NCBI GenBank assembly: GCA_040007095.1
Contig: JBDTVS010000061.1
Location: 1 to 61,706, forward strand
Reading direction: 5' to 3'
DNA: 61,706 nucleotides
Source: JBDTVS01 sp040007095
GTDB lineage: Bacteria > Acidobacteriota > Vicinamibacteria > Vicinamibacterales > CAVVIG01
In this document: positions 42,885 to 51,120 of the stretch, piece by piece
Position numbering within the stretch: position 1 is the first letter of the stretch
Layout of the letters: each line of letters starts with the position of its first letter
Notes under the pieces: model-generated
Told to the model about the DNA's origin: nothing
The model's input: the letters and a program-made list of their open reading frames with translations, nothing else
Database searches by the model: none
Translations under genes and position numbers: made by a program

Positions 42885-43724
42885 ATGGAGAGCAACAGCG
42901 ATCCGCTGTCGAAGCCCGTGGACCCGGTGCGGGTGTCGTACGCCACCGGCCGGATGCTCGGTGTGGAGGATTTCCAGGCAGAGCAGACCTACCACCGCGG
43001 CCGTCTGGCGCGCGTGCTGAGCAGCGCCCTCGGCACCGGAACGGTCTCGGGACTGAAGGTGCAAACCAACGGGGCCGCGGCGCCGGCCGACGTCGAACTG
43101 CAGGTCACGCCGGGGATTGCCATCGATCGCGCCGGACGCGTGATCGACGTGCCCTACACGGTGTGCATTCGGCTCGACCGGTATCTCAGCAACCAGCCGG
43201 ACGCGGACAAAATCAACGCGTTCAAAGCGGGCGCGATCGTGGGCGACGTCTTCGTCTCCTTCGTCGCGTGCGATCGCGGCAAGACACCGTCGTTTGCCAC
43301 GATGGACGACTACGACGCCACGGACGCCTTCGTCGCCAATCGCCTGATCGACTCCTTCGCCGTCGTACTCGTGCTGCGCGCCGACGCGAACCCGCGCCTG
43401 CCGCAGGATGCGTGGCAGGCCGTCGGACCACTGCGCAGCCCGGGCAGCGCGGCGGTCGATCCGACTGCCGAGGCGCTCAAGCAGCGCATCCTGGATGGCA
43501 CCGCGGGGCCATCGGTCACGCCGCTCGAGTACCCGAGCGATCCCCGCTTCGACCGTACAGCAGTGTTTCTGGCGCGCGTGAGCATCGGCGCAACGCAAGC
43601 CACCCCCGGAACCGCACCAGTCTGGAACTTGACCGCGATCACCATCAACAACCTCGCCCGTCTCTTTCTCTACCCGGGCGCGCTATTGGCGCGCTGGACC
43701 GGGCTGACCACCGGCGAGGTTTAA
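42885..43724 (+). CDS. eCIS accessory structural protein, paralogue 1
   Basis: A 279-residue protein with TAAGGAGCACGCGAG before its ATG. The N-terminal motif VSYATGRMLGVEDFQAEQTYHRGRLARVLSSALGTGTVSGLKV...VTPGIAIDRAGRVIDVPYTVCIRL is shared in outline with the next two genes (see 43897 and 45276). The rest has strand-like alternation and ends at a hydrophobic patch (LARLFLYPGALLARWTGL). No membrane helix or enzymatic motif is seen. It likely decorates the baseplate or forms part of the tail fibre network. Confidence 0.6.
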   Translation: MESNSDPLSKPVDPVRVSYATGRMLGVEDFQAEQTYHRGRLARVLSSALGTGTVSGLKVQTNGAAAPADVELQVTPGIAIDRAGRVIDVPYTVCIRLDRYLSNQPDADKINAFKAGAIVGDVFVSFVACDRGKTPSFATMDDYDATDAFVANRLIDSFAVVLVLRADANPRLPQDAWQAVGPLRSPGSAAVDPTAEALKQRILDGTAGPSVTPLEYPSDPRFDRTAVFLARVSIGATQATPGTAPVWNLTAITINNLARLFLYPGALLARWTGLTTGEV

Positions 43725-43770
43725 CAGCCGACACTATGCACAGCGACGCGATAGAGCGCCATTCACTGAA

Positions 43771-43825
43771 CGTGGTGTCCGGCTTTGGCCGGACCGTGAC
43801 GGTCCGCCTGAAGGCGGACACTACG
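43771..43825. repeat. TGTCCGGC/GGCGGACA palindromic repeat
   Basis: GTGTCCGGCTTTGGCCGGAC followed by CGTGACGGTCCGCCTGAAGG and CGGACACTACG, i.e. two nested short hairpins with complementary outer ends. It lies between paralogue 1 and paralogue 2 of the accessory structural genes and matches the copies at 25711 and 30286. Confidence 0.75.
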
Positions 43826-43847
43826 CAAAAACAAAGACTGGTCCAGG

Positions 43848-43891
43848 GCCCCGCCCGGAAAATGACAACGAACTTCAGAAACAGGACACAA
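43848..43891. repeat. Solo arm remnant of the core-and-arm element family (copy H, arm type 2)
   Basis: GGGCCCCGCCCGGAAAATGA followed by CAACGAACTTCAGAAACAGG and ACAC matches the complement of the left arm and inner stem of copy B at most positions, but the core and second arm are missing. It lies just upstream of the ATG of the 43897 gene, so it may now contribute to that gene's leader. Confidence 0.7.
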
Positions 43892-43896
43892 GCACC

Positions 43897-45279
43897 ATGG
43901 CGACTTCATTCACGGCCGGATCGACTCGCATACAGCTCTCGTCCGCAGAGGTGCAGCAGCACACCGAGAGCGGCGCGCTGGTGCTCGACAGCCGCCGGCG
44001 GCGTCCGCTGTACTTCGATGGACGCTTCCTCGCGGCCCGCGATCTCGCGCGCGAACAGGATTACTTCCTGCAGCGCCAGGCGGATCTTGGCCGCACCGCG
44101 GGATTCGGCGTGGTGCACGGCTTACAGGTGAGCCGGTTGACCGACGTGAACGGGCGGGTCGTCGCCGACGGCGTCGCTATCGCGGCCGGGCATGGCGTGA
44201 CGCCGAGCGGCGAGCTCGTCATGCTGCCCACCGGCATCAACGTGCACCTGTCCGATCTGGTCGAGGAACAGAAGCTGGACCTGAACTTCGGCCTCGGCGT
44301 GGTGCCGCAGCCACCGCGGAGAACTCGCAGCGGGCTCTACGTGCTCGCCCTGCGCCCCGTCGAGTTCACCGCCAATCCGATTACGTCGTACCCCACGTCA
44401 ATCCAGGGGTCGCGCCAGACCCACGACGGCGACATCGTGGAAGCCACGGCCGTGGCGCTCGTGCCGTATCCCGATCCGGTGTCCAACTACGAGCCCGCCC
44501 AGCGGCAGTCGGCGCTGGCGTGGCAGATCTTCAGTGGAATGTCGCGAGCGCAGGCGAAGTTGAACGATGCGCTTTTGCCGGTCGCGATGGTCAGCCTGCA
44601 GCATGGCAATGTCGAGTGGGTCGACCAATGGCTGGTGCGGCGCGAAGTCCCAGGCGACTTTACGGGGCAGCAGTTCGGCCTGACCGACCGCTCGACCCAG
44701 ACCGCGTTCTTCAGACAGTACGACGCGCAGCTCCAGAATGTGCTCGCGGCCCGGGCCCAGGCCGGCCTGACGGCGAACTTCAGCGCCAGCCAATACTTCC
44801 GCCTGCTGCCGCCCGCCGGACGATTCCCTCTCTCGAGCATCAATCTGACCGATTTCACGCAAGGCTTCTTTCCGCAGCATCTCGACGTGCGCGTCAGCAT
44901 CATTCCCCAGGACGAGCTGCCGGCGTTGCTCGACGACAGTCTGAATCTGCCCCCGCTCGACCTCACGCTCGCACCCGACGACTACACGGAGCTGGCGGTC
45001 CTGGCCCTTGTCCCGGTGCCGCGCGCGAGCTTTGCGGCGCTCAAACAGACGCTCACCCCGCGCCCGCTGCAATCTTTTGTGCCGCAGATCATCAGCTTTC
45101 GGCGGCCGATTGAATTGTTGCGGCTCTATCGCGGAGACCTCACACCCACACGGCCCACCACCGCCGGCTCGGCAGACTGGGGACAGGCCGTCGGCCAGAA
45201 CGTATTCGGGCTTTATGTCCGGCGCAGAAGCGCCCCGAATTTCGTGGACTTCACCAACCAGGCGGACACCCCATCATGA
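43897..45279 (+). CDS. eCIS accessory structural protein, paralogue 2
   Basis: A 460-residue protein. The N-terminal part RRRPLYFDGRFLAARDLAREQDYFLQRQADLGRTAGFGVVHGLQVSRL...GVAIAAGHGVTPSGELVMLPTGINVHL parallels paralogue 1 (G..L...DF..EQ.Y...R..L....G.GTVSGL.V) and paralogue 3. The remainder is soluble, with many aromatic and acidic residues. Its stop and the next ATG overlap (ATGA), so it is coupled to the 1297-residue protein. Function unassigned; candidates are baseplate periphery, fibre attachment or target binding. Confidence 0.6.
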   Translation: MATSFTAGSTRIQLSSAEVQQHTESGALVLDSRRRRPLYFDGRFLAARDLAREQDYFLQRQADLGRTAGFGVVHGLQVSRLTDVNGRVVADGVAIAAGHGVTPSGELVMLPTGINVHLSDLVEEQKLDLNFGLGVVPQPPRRTRSGLYVLALRPVEFTANPITSYPTSIQGSRQTHDGDIVEATAVALVPYPDPVSNYEPAQRQSALAWQIFSGMSRAQAKLNDALLPVAMVSLQHGNVEWVDQWLVRREVPGDFTGQQFGLTDRSTQTAFFRQYDAQLQNVLAARAQAGLTANFSASQYFRLLPPAGRFPLSSINLTDFTQGFFPQHLDVRVSIIPQDELPALLDDSLNLPPLDLTLAPDDYTELAVLALVPVPRASFAALKQTLTPRPLQSFVPQIISFRRPIELLRLYRGDLTPTRPTTAGSADWGQAVGQNVFGLYVRRRSAPNFVDFTNQADTPS

Positions 45280-48200
45280 GCACGGCAAAAGTAGACCGGC
45301 CCGCGCCCGGCGAGAGCCTGCTCGGCATTCAGCCCGAGCTGCTGCAACAGCTGGAACCCGGCTGGCAGCGCCGTTTGTCGTTTTACACCGGGCGCGCGTT
45401 GACCGACACCGCGCTCTCGACCGAGCAGCAATATCGTTCGGGGCGGCTCGCCGTGCTCTCCCAGTTGGTGACGCCCGGGGTCGGCAGCGGGCTGGACGTC
45501 AACCTTCGCAACGACGGCAGTCTTCGCATCACCGCCGGCTACGGCTTCACCGCCACGGGCGAAGACGTGACCCTTCCGCGCGAACTGACACTCGACAGCT
45601 TCGATCCGCTCGACGTCGTGGACGCCGTGACGTCGGTCCCGATCCAGAGCTTCGCCGCCCGGAAAGCCGACACGTCGGTCGAGGGCGGCGTGTTCGTGCT
45701 GACGCTGTTGCCGGTCAGCGGCAAGGCGACCGGCGCGGAGATCGATACGGGGAGCGCGCCAAACGAAGTGAGTGGACAGCTGACCGCCTCCTGCACGCGC
45801 GACCCCGAAGAGTACGCCTTCGAGGACTGGGAAATCGTCGACGGCGCGCAACTCGTGCTGGCGGCCTGGCCGAACGACCCGGCCGCCCTGCGGCTGCCCG
45901 ATTCCCAACCGGCGACCACGTGGCAAAACCGGATCGCCTCCACCGTCTTCGACGCGGAGCTGCAGCTCGGACCAGGCGCGCTCCCCTGGGAAGCAATTGG
46001 TGTGGCGCTGGGCCTGGTCGCGTTCGACAAGGACTGGAAGCTGCTGTTTCTCGACCGGAATGCGGTCGTGCGAAGCGGCGGCCGCGCGCGCCCTACCCAA
46101 CTGTTGAATGGGGCGCCAGGACTCCCGGGCGATTTCACTCCAGCGTCACGCGCCACCGTGGAGGCCCGGCTGCTGCAAGTGATGGAGCAGAACGCGCAGA
46201 TCGCGTCGCAGGCGGATCTCGCGGCCTACGTCAAATTGCCGCCAACGGCCATTCTGCCGGCCGCCGCTCTCGACCTGCAGGCAAAGAGGAACCGGTGGTT
46301 CCCGCGAAGCTGGACCCTGCACGTGTCGCCCGTCCACGCGGAAGAGGTCGAGACCGCCCTGCAGACGTCGATCTTCGCGGCGCCATTCGATTTGACGCAG
46401 CCCGAGGACGCCAATCTGCTGGTGCCGTTGACCGACGACACTTACGATCCCGACGTGCTCGTCACCGAGCAGTTGGCCCAGGTGTTCCTCGACGAGCAGC
46501 AGAAGGCCACCGCCGCGCGGGACAGTGCGCTGCAACATCGCAAGTTTCTGCAGCGGGAAGCCAACGTGCTGCTGCGGGCTCAGGGCGCGCCGCTGATCGA
46601 TCTCGACGCGGGGCTTTCGGCCGACGAGAAGACCGGGCGTGACGCGGCGGCCTACGTGGCGCCGGCCGACGGATCTGAAGCGTTCGGCACCAGCGGGAAT
46701 TCCGATGGCGTCTTCTCCTCCACCGAGATCAAGAAGCTGCTGGATACCGCCGCCACCGCGCCATACACCGTGACGGCCAGGGGAACGAACACGGTGATTC
46801 CCTTGTTTGGTCAGGCCGACATCCAGGTCATGACCGACGATGGCCTGCAGGCGTTCAGTGACCAGATCAACGCCCGCATCAACAGGGTGGAGGACGCCCT
46901 CAACCTGAACTTCCTGCAGACGCAGACGAATATTTATCGATACCGCACCAACGTCTTGAAAGGCACCGATGCCTCGCGGCTGGTCACCTCGCCGATCATC
47001 GCCAACATCGCCGAGCGCGAGAGCGCGGTGGCCACGGCTCAGGACCTCGCCGCGTACCTCACCTCCATCAAGGGGCAGCCGGTTGCGGCCGCGGCCCCCT
47101 TGTCGGCGTCGATCTCGCCAAGCCTGTCCCGGGACGCCAGCAACGTCATCCCCGGTCCTCCCCCGCCGCTTGCCGCCGGCGCGGGCTCTTTTGTCGCGCC
47201 GCTCTCCAAGTCGGTCGTCACGGTACCCACCAGGGGCACCTCGCTCAATCTCGACACGACCGTGATCCGCAACGCCGGGAATCTCGGCGGACTCAACCTG
47301 CCGACCCGCTCACAGACTTCGGATCTGAGCCTGACGGACTCGACGTTCTCGAAGTCGGCGGTGCTCACGGCAGCCGGCGTGGCCGGGGTCAGCGACGCGG
47401 CGATCGAGCAGATGCCGTCGAAATCCGCGCTGCCAAGCGCCGGCGATGTCACGTCGCAATTGCCGCTGTCCAACGTCTCGTTCAATCTCCGGACTCTCAA
47501 CATCGCGGAACGCCTCAAGCCGTCGCCATCGCACGAAGCGCTGTTGTACGTGTTGTCCACGCGCACGAACTTCATCGACAGCATCCTGGCCGGCGACTTC
47601 GGCATCACCGTCGACGATCTCGAAATCCTCGTGCAGGAGCAGGCGCAGACGCCTGGTGCGGCCGGCCCTTCATTCAAACTGACGTCATACCCGATCGCGC
47701 AGCTGCGCGCCGCGGCGACCAAGGCGTCGGTGTATTCGAGCATCCAGACGGCGGGTCTCTTGACGGATGCCGACGAGTCCGGCGTCTTTTCGGCTGGCAT
47801 CACGGCGCTCGATCACCACTCGCTGCTGCTGCGAGCAGTGGAGGTGCGTATTGCGCTGTATCGTCAGTTCCTCGGGCTGGTGTCGACGGCGCTGTCGAGC
47901 GTTCAACGCGATACGATCTCGGTCCAGGCCGCCATCGCGCGAGCAGGAAACGACCTGTCGGCGGCGCGCGGCAACCTGTCGTTGGTGCTGGGGCTCCTCA
48001 TCGATGAGAACGCCCGAATCCAGGCGGTCAACACCCGGCGCGCCGCGACCTTGCAGAGCGTACCCTTCCTGGTGCTGATGCGGCCACAGACGCTCCAGGT
48101 GGCGGCCGACGTCCCCGCGCGGCAACTGTTCCCGGCCGATGTGGCCAGCCCGGTGCCTGCCGCCCTGCAATCGACCGCTCTCGTGCCGCCCGAGCTTCGA

Positions 48201-49169
48201 GAGCTGGCGGCGCTGTTGCGCGAAGCCCCACCGGCGTGGCTGCCCGCCACCGAGGCGCTGCTGGCCAGGCTCGAGCGCCCGCAGTATTTCGTGAACATCG
48301 CCACGACCATGCGCGTACGCGCGTACACGAGGTTGCAGCTGCCGTCGATCGCCTCGTCCGCCACCACACACCCCGGGCCGTTTGGCGCGCCGCTCGCGAA
48401 TGTGTTCGCCACACAACAGAGCGCGATGAACAGTCTCGTGCAGCAGCGCGCCTCGTACGACCACACGCAGCTGGCCAGCCTGGGATGGGCCGATCAGAAG
48501 ACTCAGATATTCAACGTCGCCGCGATCAACGACCTCATCGCCTCCGACGCGGTGCATCTCGAGATTGCCAACGAGATCACGTCGATCGTTCAGAACGTGT
48601 CGAAAGTGGCCACCGACCTGTACATCCGTGTCAGCGCCATCCTCCCGATCGAGCGGCTGCAATGGGCCGAATATCTGCGTGACGGAGGGCAACGGGTCGG
48701 CCTGCGCAGCCTTGCCGTGCTCCCTGGCTGGAACACCGTGGACTACATCGAACGTCAGCAGATGCAGCTGCTGGTCGACTGGCTCTTTACCCAGATCGAC
48801 ACGAGCATCGCCGATGCCGTGTCGTATATGAGCGACATGGTGCGGACGGCGATCTTGCTGGCCAGCCATGCCCCGGTGACGGACATCATCGCCGGCGAGG
48901 TTGCGGCTCGCAGCAAGCCCGTGGTGGGCTCGTTGATTCCCGTGACATCGGCGTCCTCGCGGATCGCGCACGGCATGCCGGTGCTCTTCTACCAGGGCGG
49001 CGCGCTCGCCGCGCGCGCCGTCGTTCACGATCTCGATGCTCAACAGGTCTACGCCAAGGTGACCGATGTCTATCAGGACGCGTTTCTCGAACAGAGCGCT
49101 CAGGTCCATTTCCTCAACGACGATCCGCAAGGAGCGCTGATCGGCCGGTCGACGCTGTCGCGGCGCTAG
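45276..49169 (+). CDS. Giant eCIS accessory structural protein, paralogue 3
   Basis: A 1297-residue protein. The N-terminal ~90 residues (GWQRRLSFYTGRALTDTALSTEQQYRSGRLAVLSQLVTPGVGSGLDVNLRNDGSLRITAGYGFTATGEDVTLPRELTL) repeat the shared motif of paralogues 1 and 2. The long remainder has helical stretches with Ala/Leu/Gln heptads (residues about 480-560 and 820-900) and no membrane segment. It is large enough to be a fibre or a baseplate-spanning scaffold. It is not a conventional tape measure by composition. Function unassigned. Confidence 0.6.
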   Translation: MSTAKVDRPAPGESLLGIQPELLQQLEPGWQRRLSFYTGRALTDTALSTEQQYRSGRLAVLSQLVTPGVGSGLDVNLRNDGSLRITAGYGFTATGEDVTLPRELTLDSFDPLDVVDAVTSVPIQSFAARKADTSVEGGVFVLTLLPVSGKATGAEIDTGSAPNEVSGQLTASCTRDPEEYAFEDWEIVDGAQLVLAAWPNDPAALRLPDSQPATTWQNRIASTVFDAELQLGPGALPWEAIGVALGLVAFDKDWKLLFLDRNAVVRSGGRARPTQLLNGAPGLPGDFTPASRATVEARLLQVMEQNAQIASQADLAAYVKLPPTAILPAAALDLQAKRNRWFPRSWTLHVSPVHAEEVETALQTSIFAAPFDLTQPEDANLLVPLTDDTYDPDVLVTEQLAQVFLDEQQKATAARDSALQHRKFLQREANVLLRAQGAPLIDLDAGLSADEKTGRDAAAYVAPADGSEAFGTSGNSDGVFSSTEIKKLLDTAATAPYTVTARGTNTVIPLFGQADIQVMTDDGLQAFSDQINARINRVEDALNLNFLQTQTNIYRYRTNVLKGTDASRLVTSPIIANIAERESAVATAQDLAAYLTSIKGQPVAAAAPLSASISPSLSRDASNVIPGPPPPLAAGAGSFVAPLSKSVVTVPTRGTSLNLDTTVIRNAGNLGGLNLPTRSQTSDLSLTDSTFSKSAVLTAAGVAGVSDAAIEQMPSKSALPSAGDVTSQLPLSNVSFNLRTLNIAERLKPSPSHEALLYVLSTRTNFIDSILAGDFGITVDDLEILVQEQAQTPGAAGPSFKLTSYPIAQLRAAATKASVYSSIQTAGLLTDADESGVFSAGITALDHHSLLLRAVEVRIALYRQFLGLVSTALSSVQRDTISVQAAIARAGNDLSAARGNLSLVLGLLIDENARIQAVNTRRAATLQSVPFLVLMRPQTLQVAADVPARQLFPADVASPVPAALQSTALVPPELRELAALLREAPPAWLPATEALLARLERPQYFVNIATTMRVRAYTRLQLPSIASSATTHPGPFGAPLANVFATQQSAMNSLVQQRASYDHTQLASLGWADQKTQIFNVAAINDLIASDAVHLEIANEITSIVQNVSKVATDLYIRVSAILPIERLQWAEYLRDGGQRVGLRSLAVLPGWNTVDYIERQQMQLLVDWLFTQIDTSIADAVSYMSDMVRTAILLASHAPVTDIIAGEVAARSKPVVGSLIPVTSASSRIAHGMPVLFYQGGALAARAVVHDLDAQQVYAKVTDVYQDAFLEQSAQVHFLNDDPQGALIGRSTLSRR

Positions 49170-49196
49170 GGCTGGAGCGTGTCTCAGTTTCACGTA

Positions 49197-49260
49197 AACC
49201 ACCGAGATCACCGAGATCAATCCTGATGTTCTATTCGGTGTGCTCGGTGTGCTCGGTGGT
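49197..49260. repeat. ACCGAGATC/CTCGGTGGT inverted intergenic repeat
   Basis: AACCACCGAGATCACCGAGA and the complementary GGTGTGCTCGGTGTGCTCGG plus TGGT form a long hairpin of short phased repeats. It belongs to the same class as the repeat at 42774 and follows the stop of the giant structural gene by 27 bases. Confidence 0.7.
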
Positions 49261-49338
49261 AAGACGTCACCCTGATACGGGACGCCGTTGGACAAACACG
49301 ACGGACAACTGCGGAATGCTGTAGTTCCCAGGGGGCCC

Positions 49339-50982
49339 ATGCAAGGATTTCCGTGCCACACCACCGCCGATCGCAGCGCCCGACACGTCCGGCGTCTCCG
49401 GGTACGCACGTCCGACGCCGCCGCGCGCCTCACGGTCCAGACGATGCTCGAGGAAGCCCTGCGATTGACGACGCTTCCGGGCGAGGATCAGGGACGGGTC
49501 TACTGCTTCCGCCGGCTGCAGCTTTCCACCGTCGACCTGCGCGCCGGATCCGAGGAATGGATCGACAGCTGTTCGAGCCATCTACGGTCCATGGGCGCGA
49601 GCGCCATTCCTGCCTCCGCGCCGGCCGCGGCGCACGCGGACGCCGTGTTCTTTTCGGACGTCCAGGAGCCGTGGCGTCGGCTGGTCGCGCGCCTGCTGCT
49701 CGCCGAGGCGGCCCCGGAGTGGTTCTGGTCCCAGGCCACGGGGATTGACACCAGCCTGCCTGGCGAAATCCGGCTGGAACGCGCGCTCGATCGGTGGCGC
49801 GTGCAACCTGGCGGCTGGTCGGCCGTTGCACGCGAAATTCTGCCGACGCTGGATCCGCCCGCTGCGCGGCGACTGGTCGCCATGCTCCGTCCGGCGGCCG
49901 CCCAGCACTGGCTCGAGGGAATGAGTGCCGGCAGCCGCACGCCTCCAGTCACAGCGATTGTTCCCGCTGTCCGGTCTCGTACCCGCGATCTCCTTCGTCA
50001 CGCGCGAGCGCGCTTCCCCGATCGCGACGTTCGCGTGCAGTTTCTTGCCGCACTCGCCGTCCTGGAGTCTGCCGCGGGAGGCGTGCCGGACGGGAGTGTG
50101 CGGGAGCTCGCGGCTCGCGTCCTCGACGAACCCACTCCGGCGACGGAGAGCAACGATTGGCGGGAACGATTCGCCCGCTCTCGACAGGCAGCGCACCCGA
50201 CCGCGAACCGCGAAGGCACGGCTGGATCCTGCGGATTCGACCCGGAGTCTTCGGCCCCGGATGGCGCGACGCGCGCGGGGAAGGCGGCGCCAGCCTCACG
50301 CAGCCCGGGTCCACTTTCCTCCGAACCCTCCGACACTGCGGCAGATCGACAGCATCCTGCGCGTGATCCGGGCGCCAATCGCGGGACCGCTTTTGCCGGG
50401 TTGTACTTCCTCCTGCACCCGCTTCGACATCTCGGCATCGCCGAAGCCATCGACACGCATCCCGAGCTCGCCGCGACACACTTCGTCGCTCGCGTGCTGC
50501 TGCGCTTGTCGATAGACGTCGCCCTGGACTGGGACGACCCGATTCTGCTGCCGATTGCCGAGGAACTGAGCGAAGAGCGACAGCGCGCTGTGGATCCACT
50601 CGTGCTGCCGCGCACCTTCAGCCGATTGCGGCATGTGCGCCCGTGCGTCCAGCCAGTCGAGCGGCTCTGGGCTGTGGCGCTCCGGTATTGGTGCCGTCGC
50701 TTCGCGAACATGAGTGTGAACGAAATCGTCAGGCGGCCCGGGCGGATTCACGTCACGCCCACGTCGATCGACGTCACGATGCCCATGTCCGCCGTGGACC
50801 TGCGCATCCGGCGTTGCGGCCTCGATATCGATCCGGGCTATCTGCCCTGGCTCGGCCGCGTCGTCCACTTCCACTATCACACCGAGGCTTCACAGCCCGT
50901 GGTGAAAGTCCGGCGTCGCAACGAGGCGGACGAGGGGCCCGGATCGCCAGGCGCGAAACGCGAGAATGCCGGGAGTATCTGA
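49339..50982 (+). CDS. Pvc14-position eCIS protein with repeat-derived C-terminus
   Basis: A protein of about 547 residues. The start is uncertain: ATG at 49339 after CAGGGGGCCC, or TTG at 49288. The N-terminus (FRRLQLSTVDLRAGSEEWIDS) and the conserved late region (NAGL-like AGLYFLLHPLRHLGIAEAID, then VERLWAVALRYWCRRFANMSVNEIVRRPGRIHVTPTSIDVTMPMSAVDLRIRRCGLDIDPGYLPWLGRVVHFHY) match the tape-measure-like CIS proteins encoded before the AAA+ ATPase. From 50892 on, codons are supplied by inverted-repeat element F, so the final ~30 residues (QPVVKVRRRNEADEG, ending AGSI) are not native. Confidence 0.7.
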   Translation: MQGFPCHTTADRSARHVRRLRVRTSDAAARLTVQTMLEEALRLTTLPGEDQGRVYCFRRLQLSTVDLRAGSEEWIDSCSSHLRSMGASAIPASAPAAAHADAVFFSDVQEPWRRLVARLLLAEAAPEWFWSQATGIDTSLPGEIRLERALDRWRVQPGGWSAVAREILPTLDPPAARRLVAMLRPAAAQHWLEGMSAGSRTPPVTAIVPAVRSRTRDLLRHARARFPDRDVRVQFLAALAVLESAAGGVPDGSVRELAARVLDEPTPATESNDWRERFARSRQAAHPTANREGTAGSCGFDPESSAPDGATRAGKAAPASRSPGPLSSEPSDTAADRQHPARDPGANRGTAFAGLYFLLHPLRHLGIAEAIDTHPELAATHFVARVLLRLSIDVALDWDDPILLPIAEELSEERQRAVDPLVLPRTFSRLRHVRPCVQPVERLWAVALRYWCRRFANMSVNEIVRRPGRIHVTPTSIDVTMPMSAVDLRIRRCGLDIDPGYLPWLGRVVHFHYHTEASQPVVKVRRRNEADEGPGSPGAKRENAGSI

Positions 50983-51092
50983 GCGTTGAGCAACGCCGCG
51001 AAGCCCGGGGTCCCCAACGCGGCACCCGCGTTGGGGTGGGAAGCGGGATGCAGCGTTCGCCGAATGCAGACGGACTTTTTACCCCGGGCTGT
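50892..51092. repeat. Core-and-arm inverted-repeat element, copy F (arm type 3)
   Basis: A 201-base element with ends ACAGCCCGTGGTGAAAGTCC and GGACTTTTTACCCCGGGCTGT, complementary at most positions. The arms are of the same type as copy C, but the core is in the opposite orientation (GGCGCGAAACGCGAG, GTTGAGCAACGCCGCGAAG). It includes the internal hairpin CCCAACGCGGCACCCGCGTT then GGGG. Its left end lies inside the Pvc14-position gene and provides that gene's stop codon at 50980. Its right end is 28 bases before the ATPase ATG. Confidence 0.9.
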
Positions 51093-51120
51093 TCAGGACC
51101 CGGAAAGGAAGGCCCTCACC

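Noticed and set aside
50986..51120. N-terminal extension of the AAA+ ATPase
   Set aside because: It is encoded by inverted-repeat element F (KPGVPNAAPALGWEAGC also appears as a frame in element C), so the ATG at 51121 is used.
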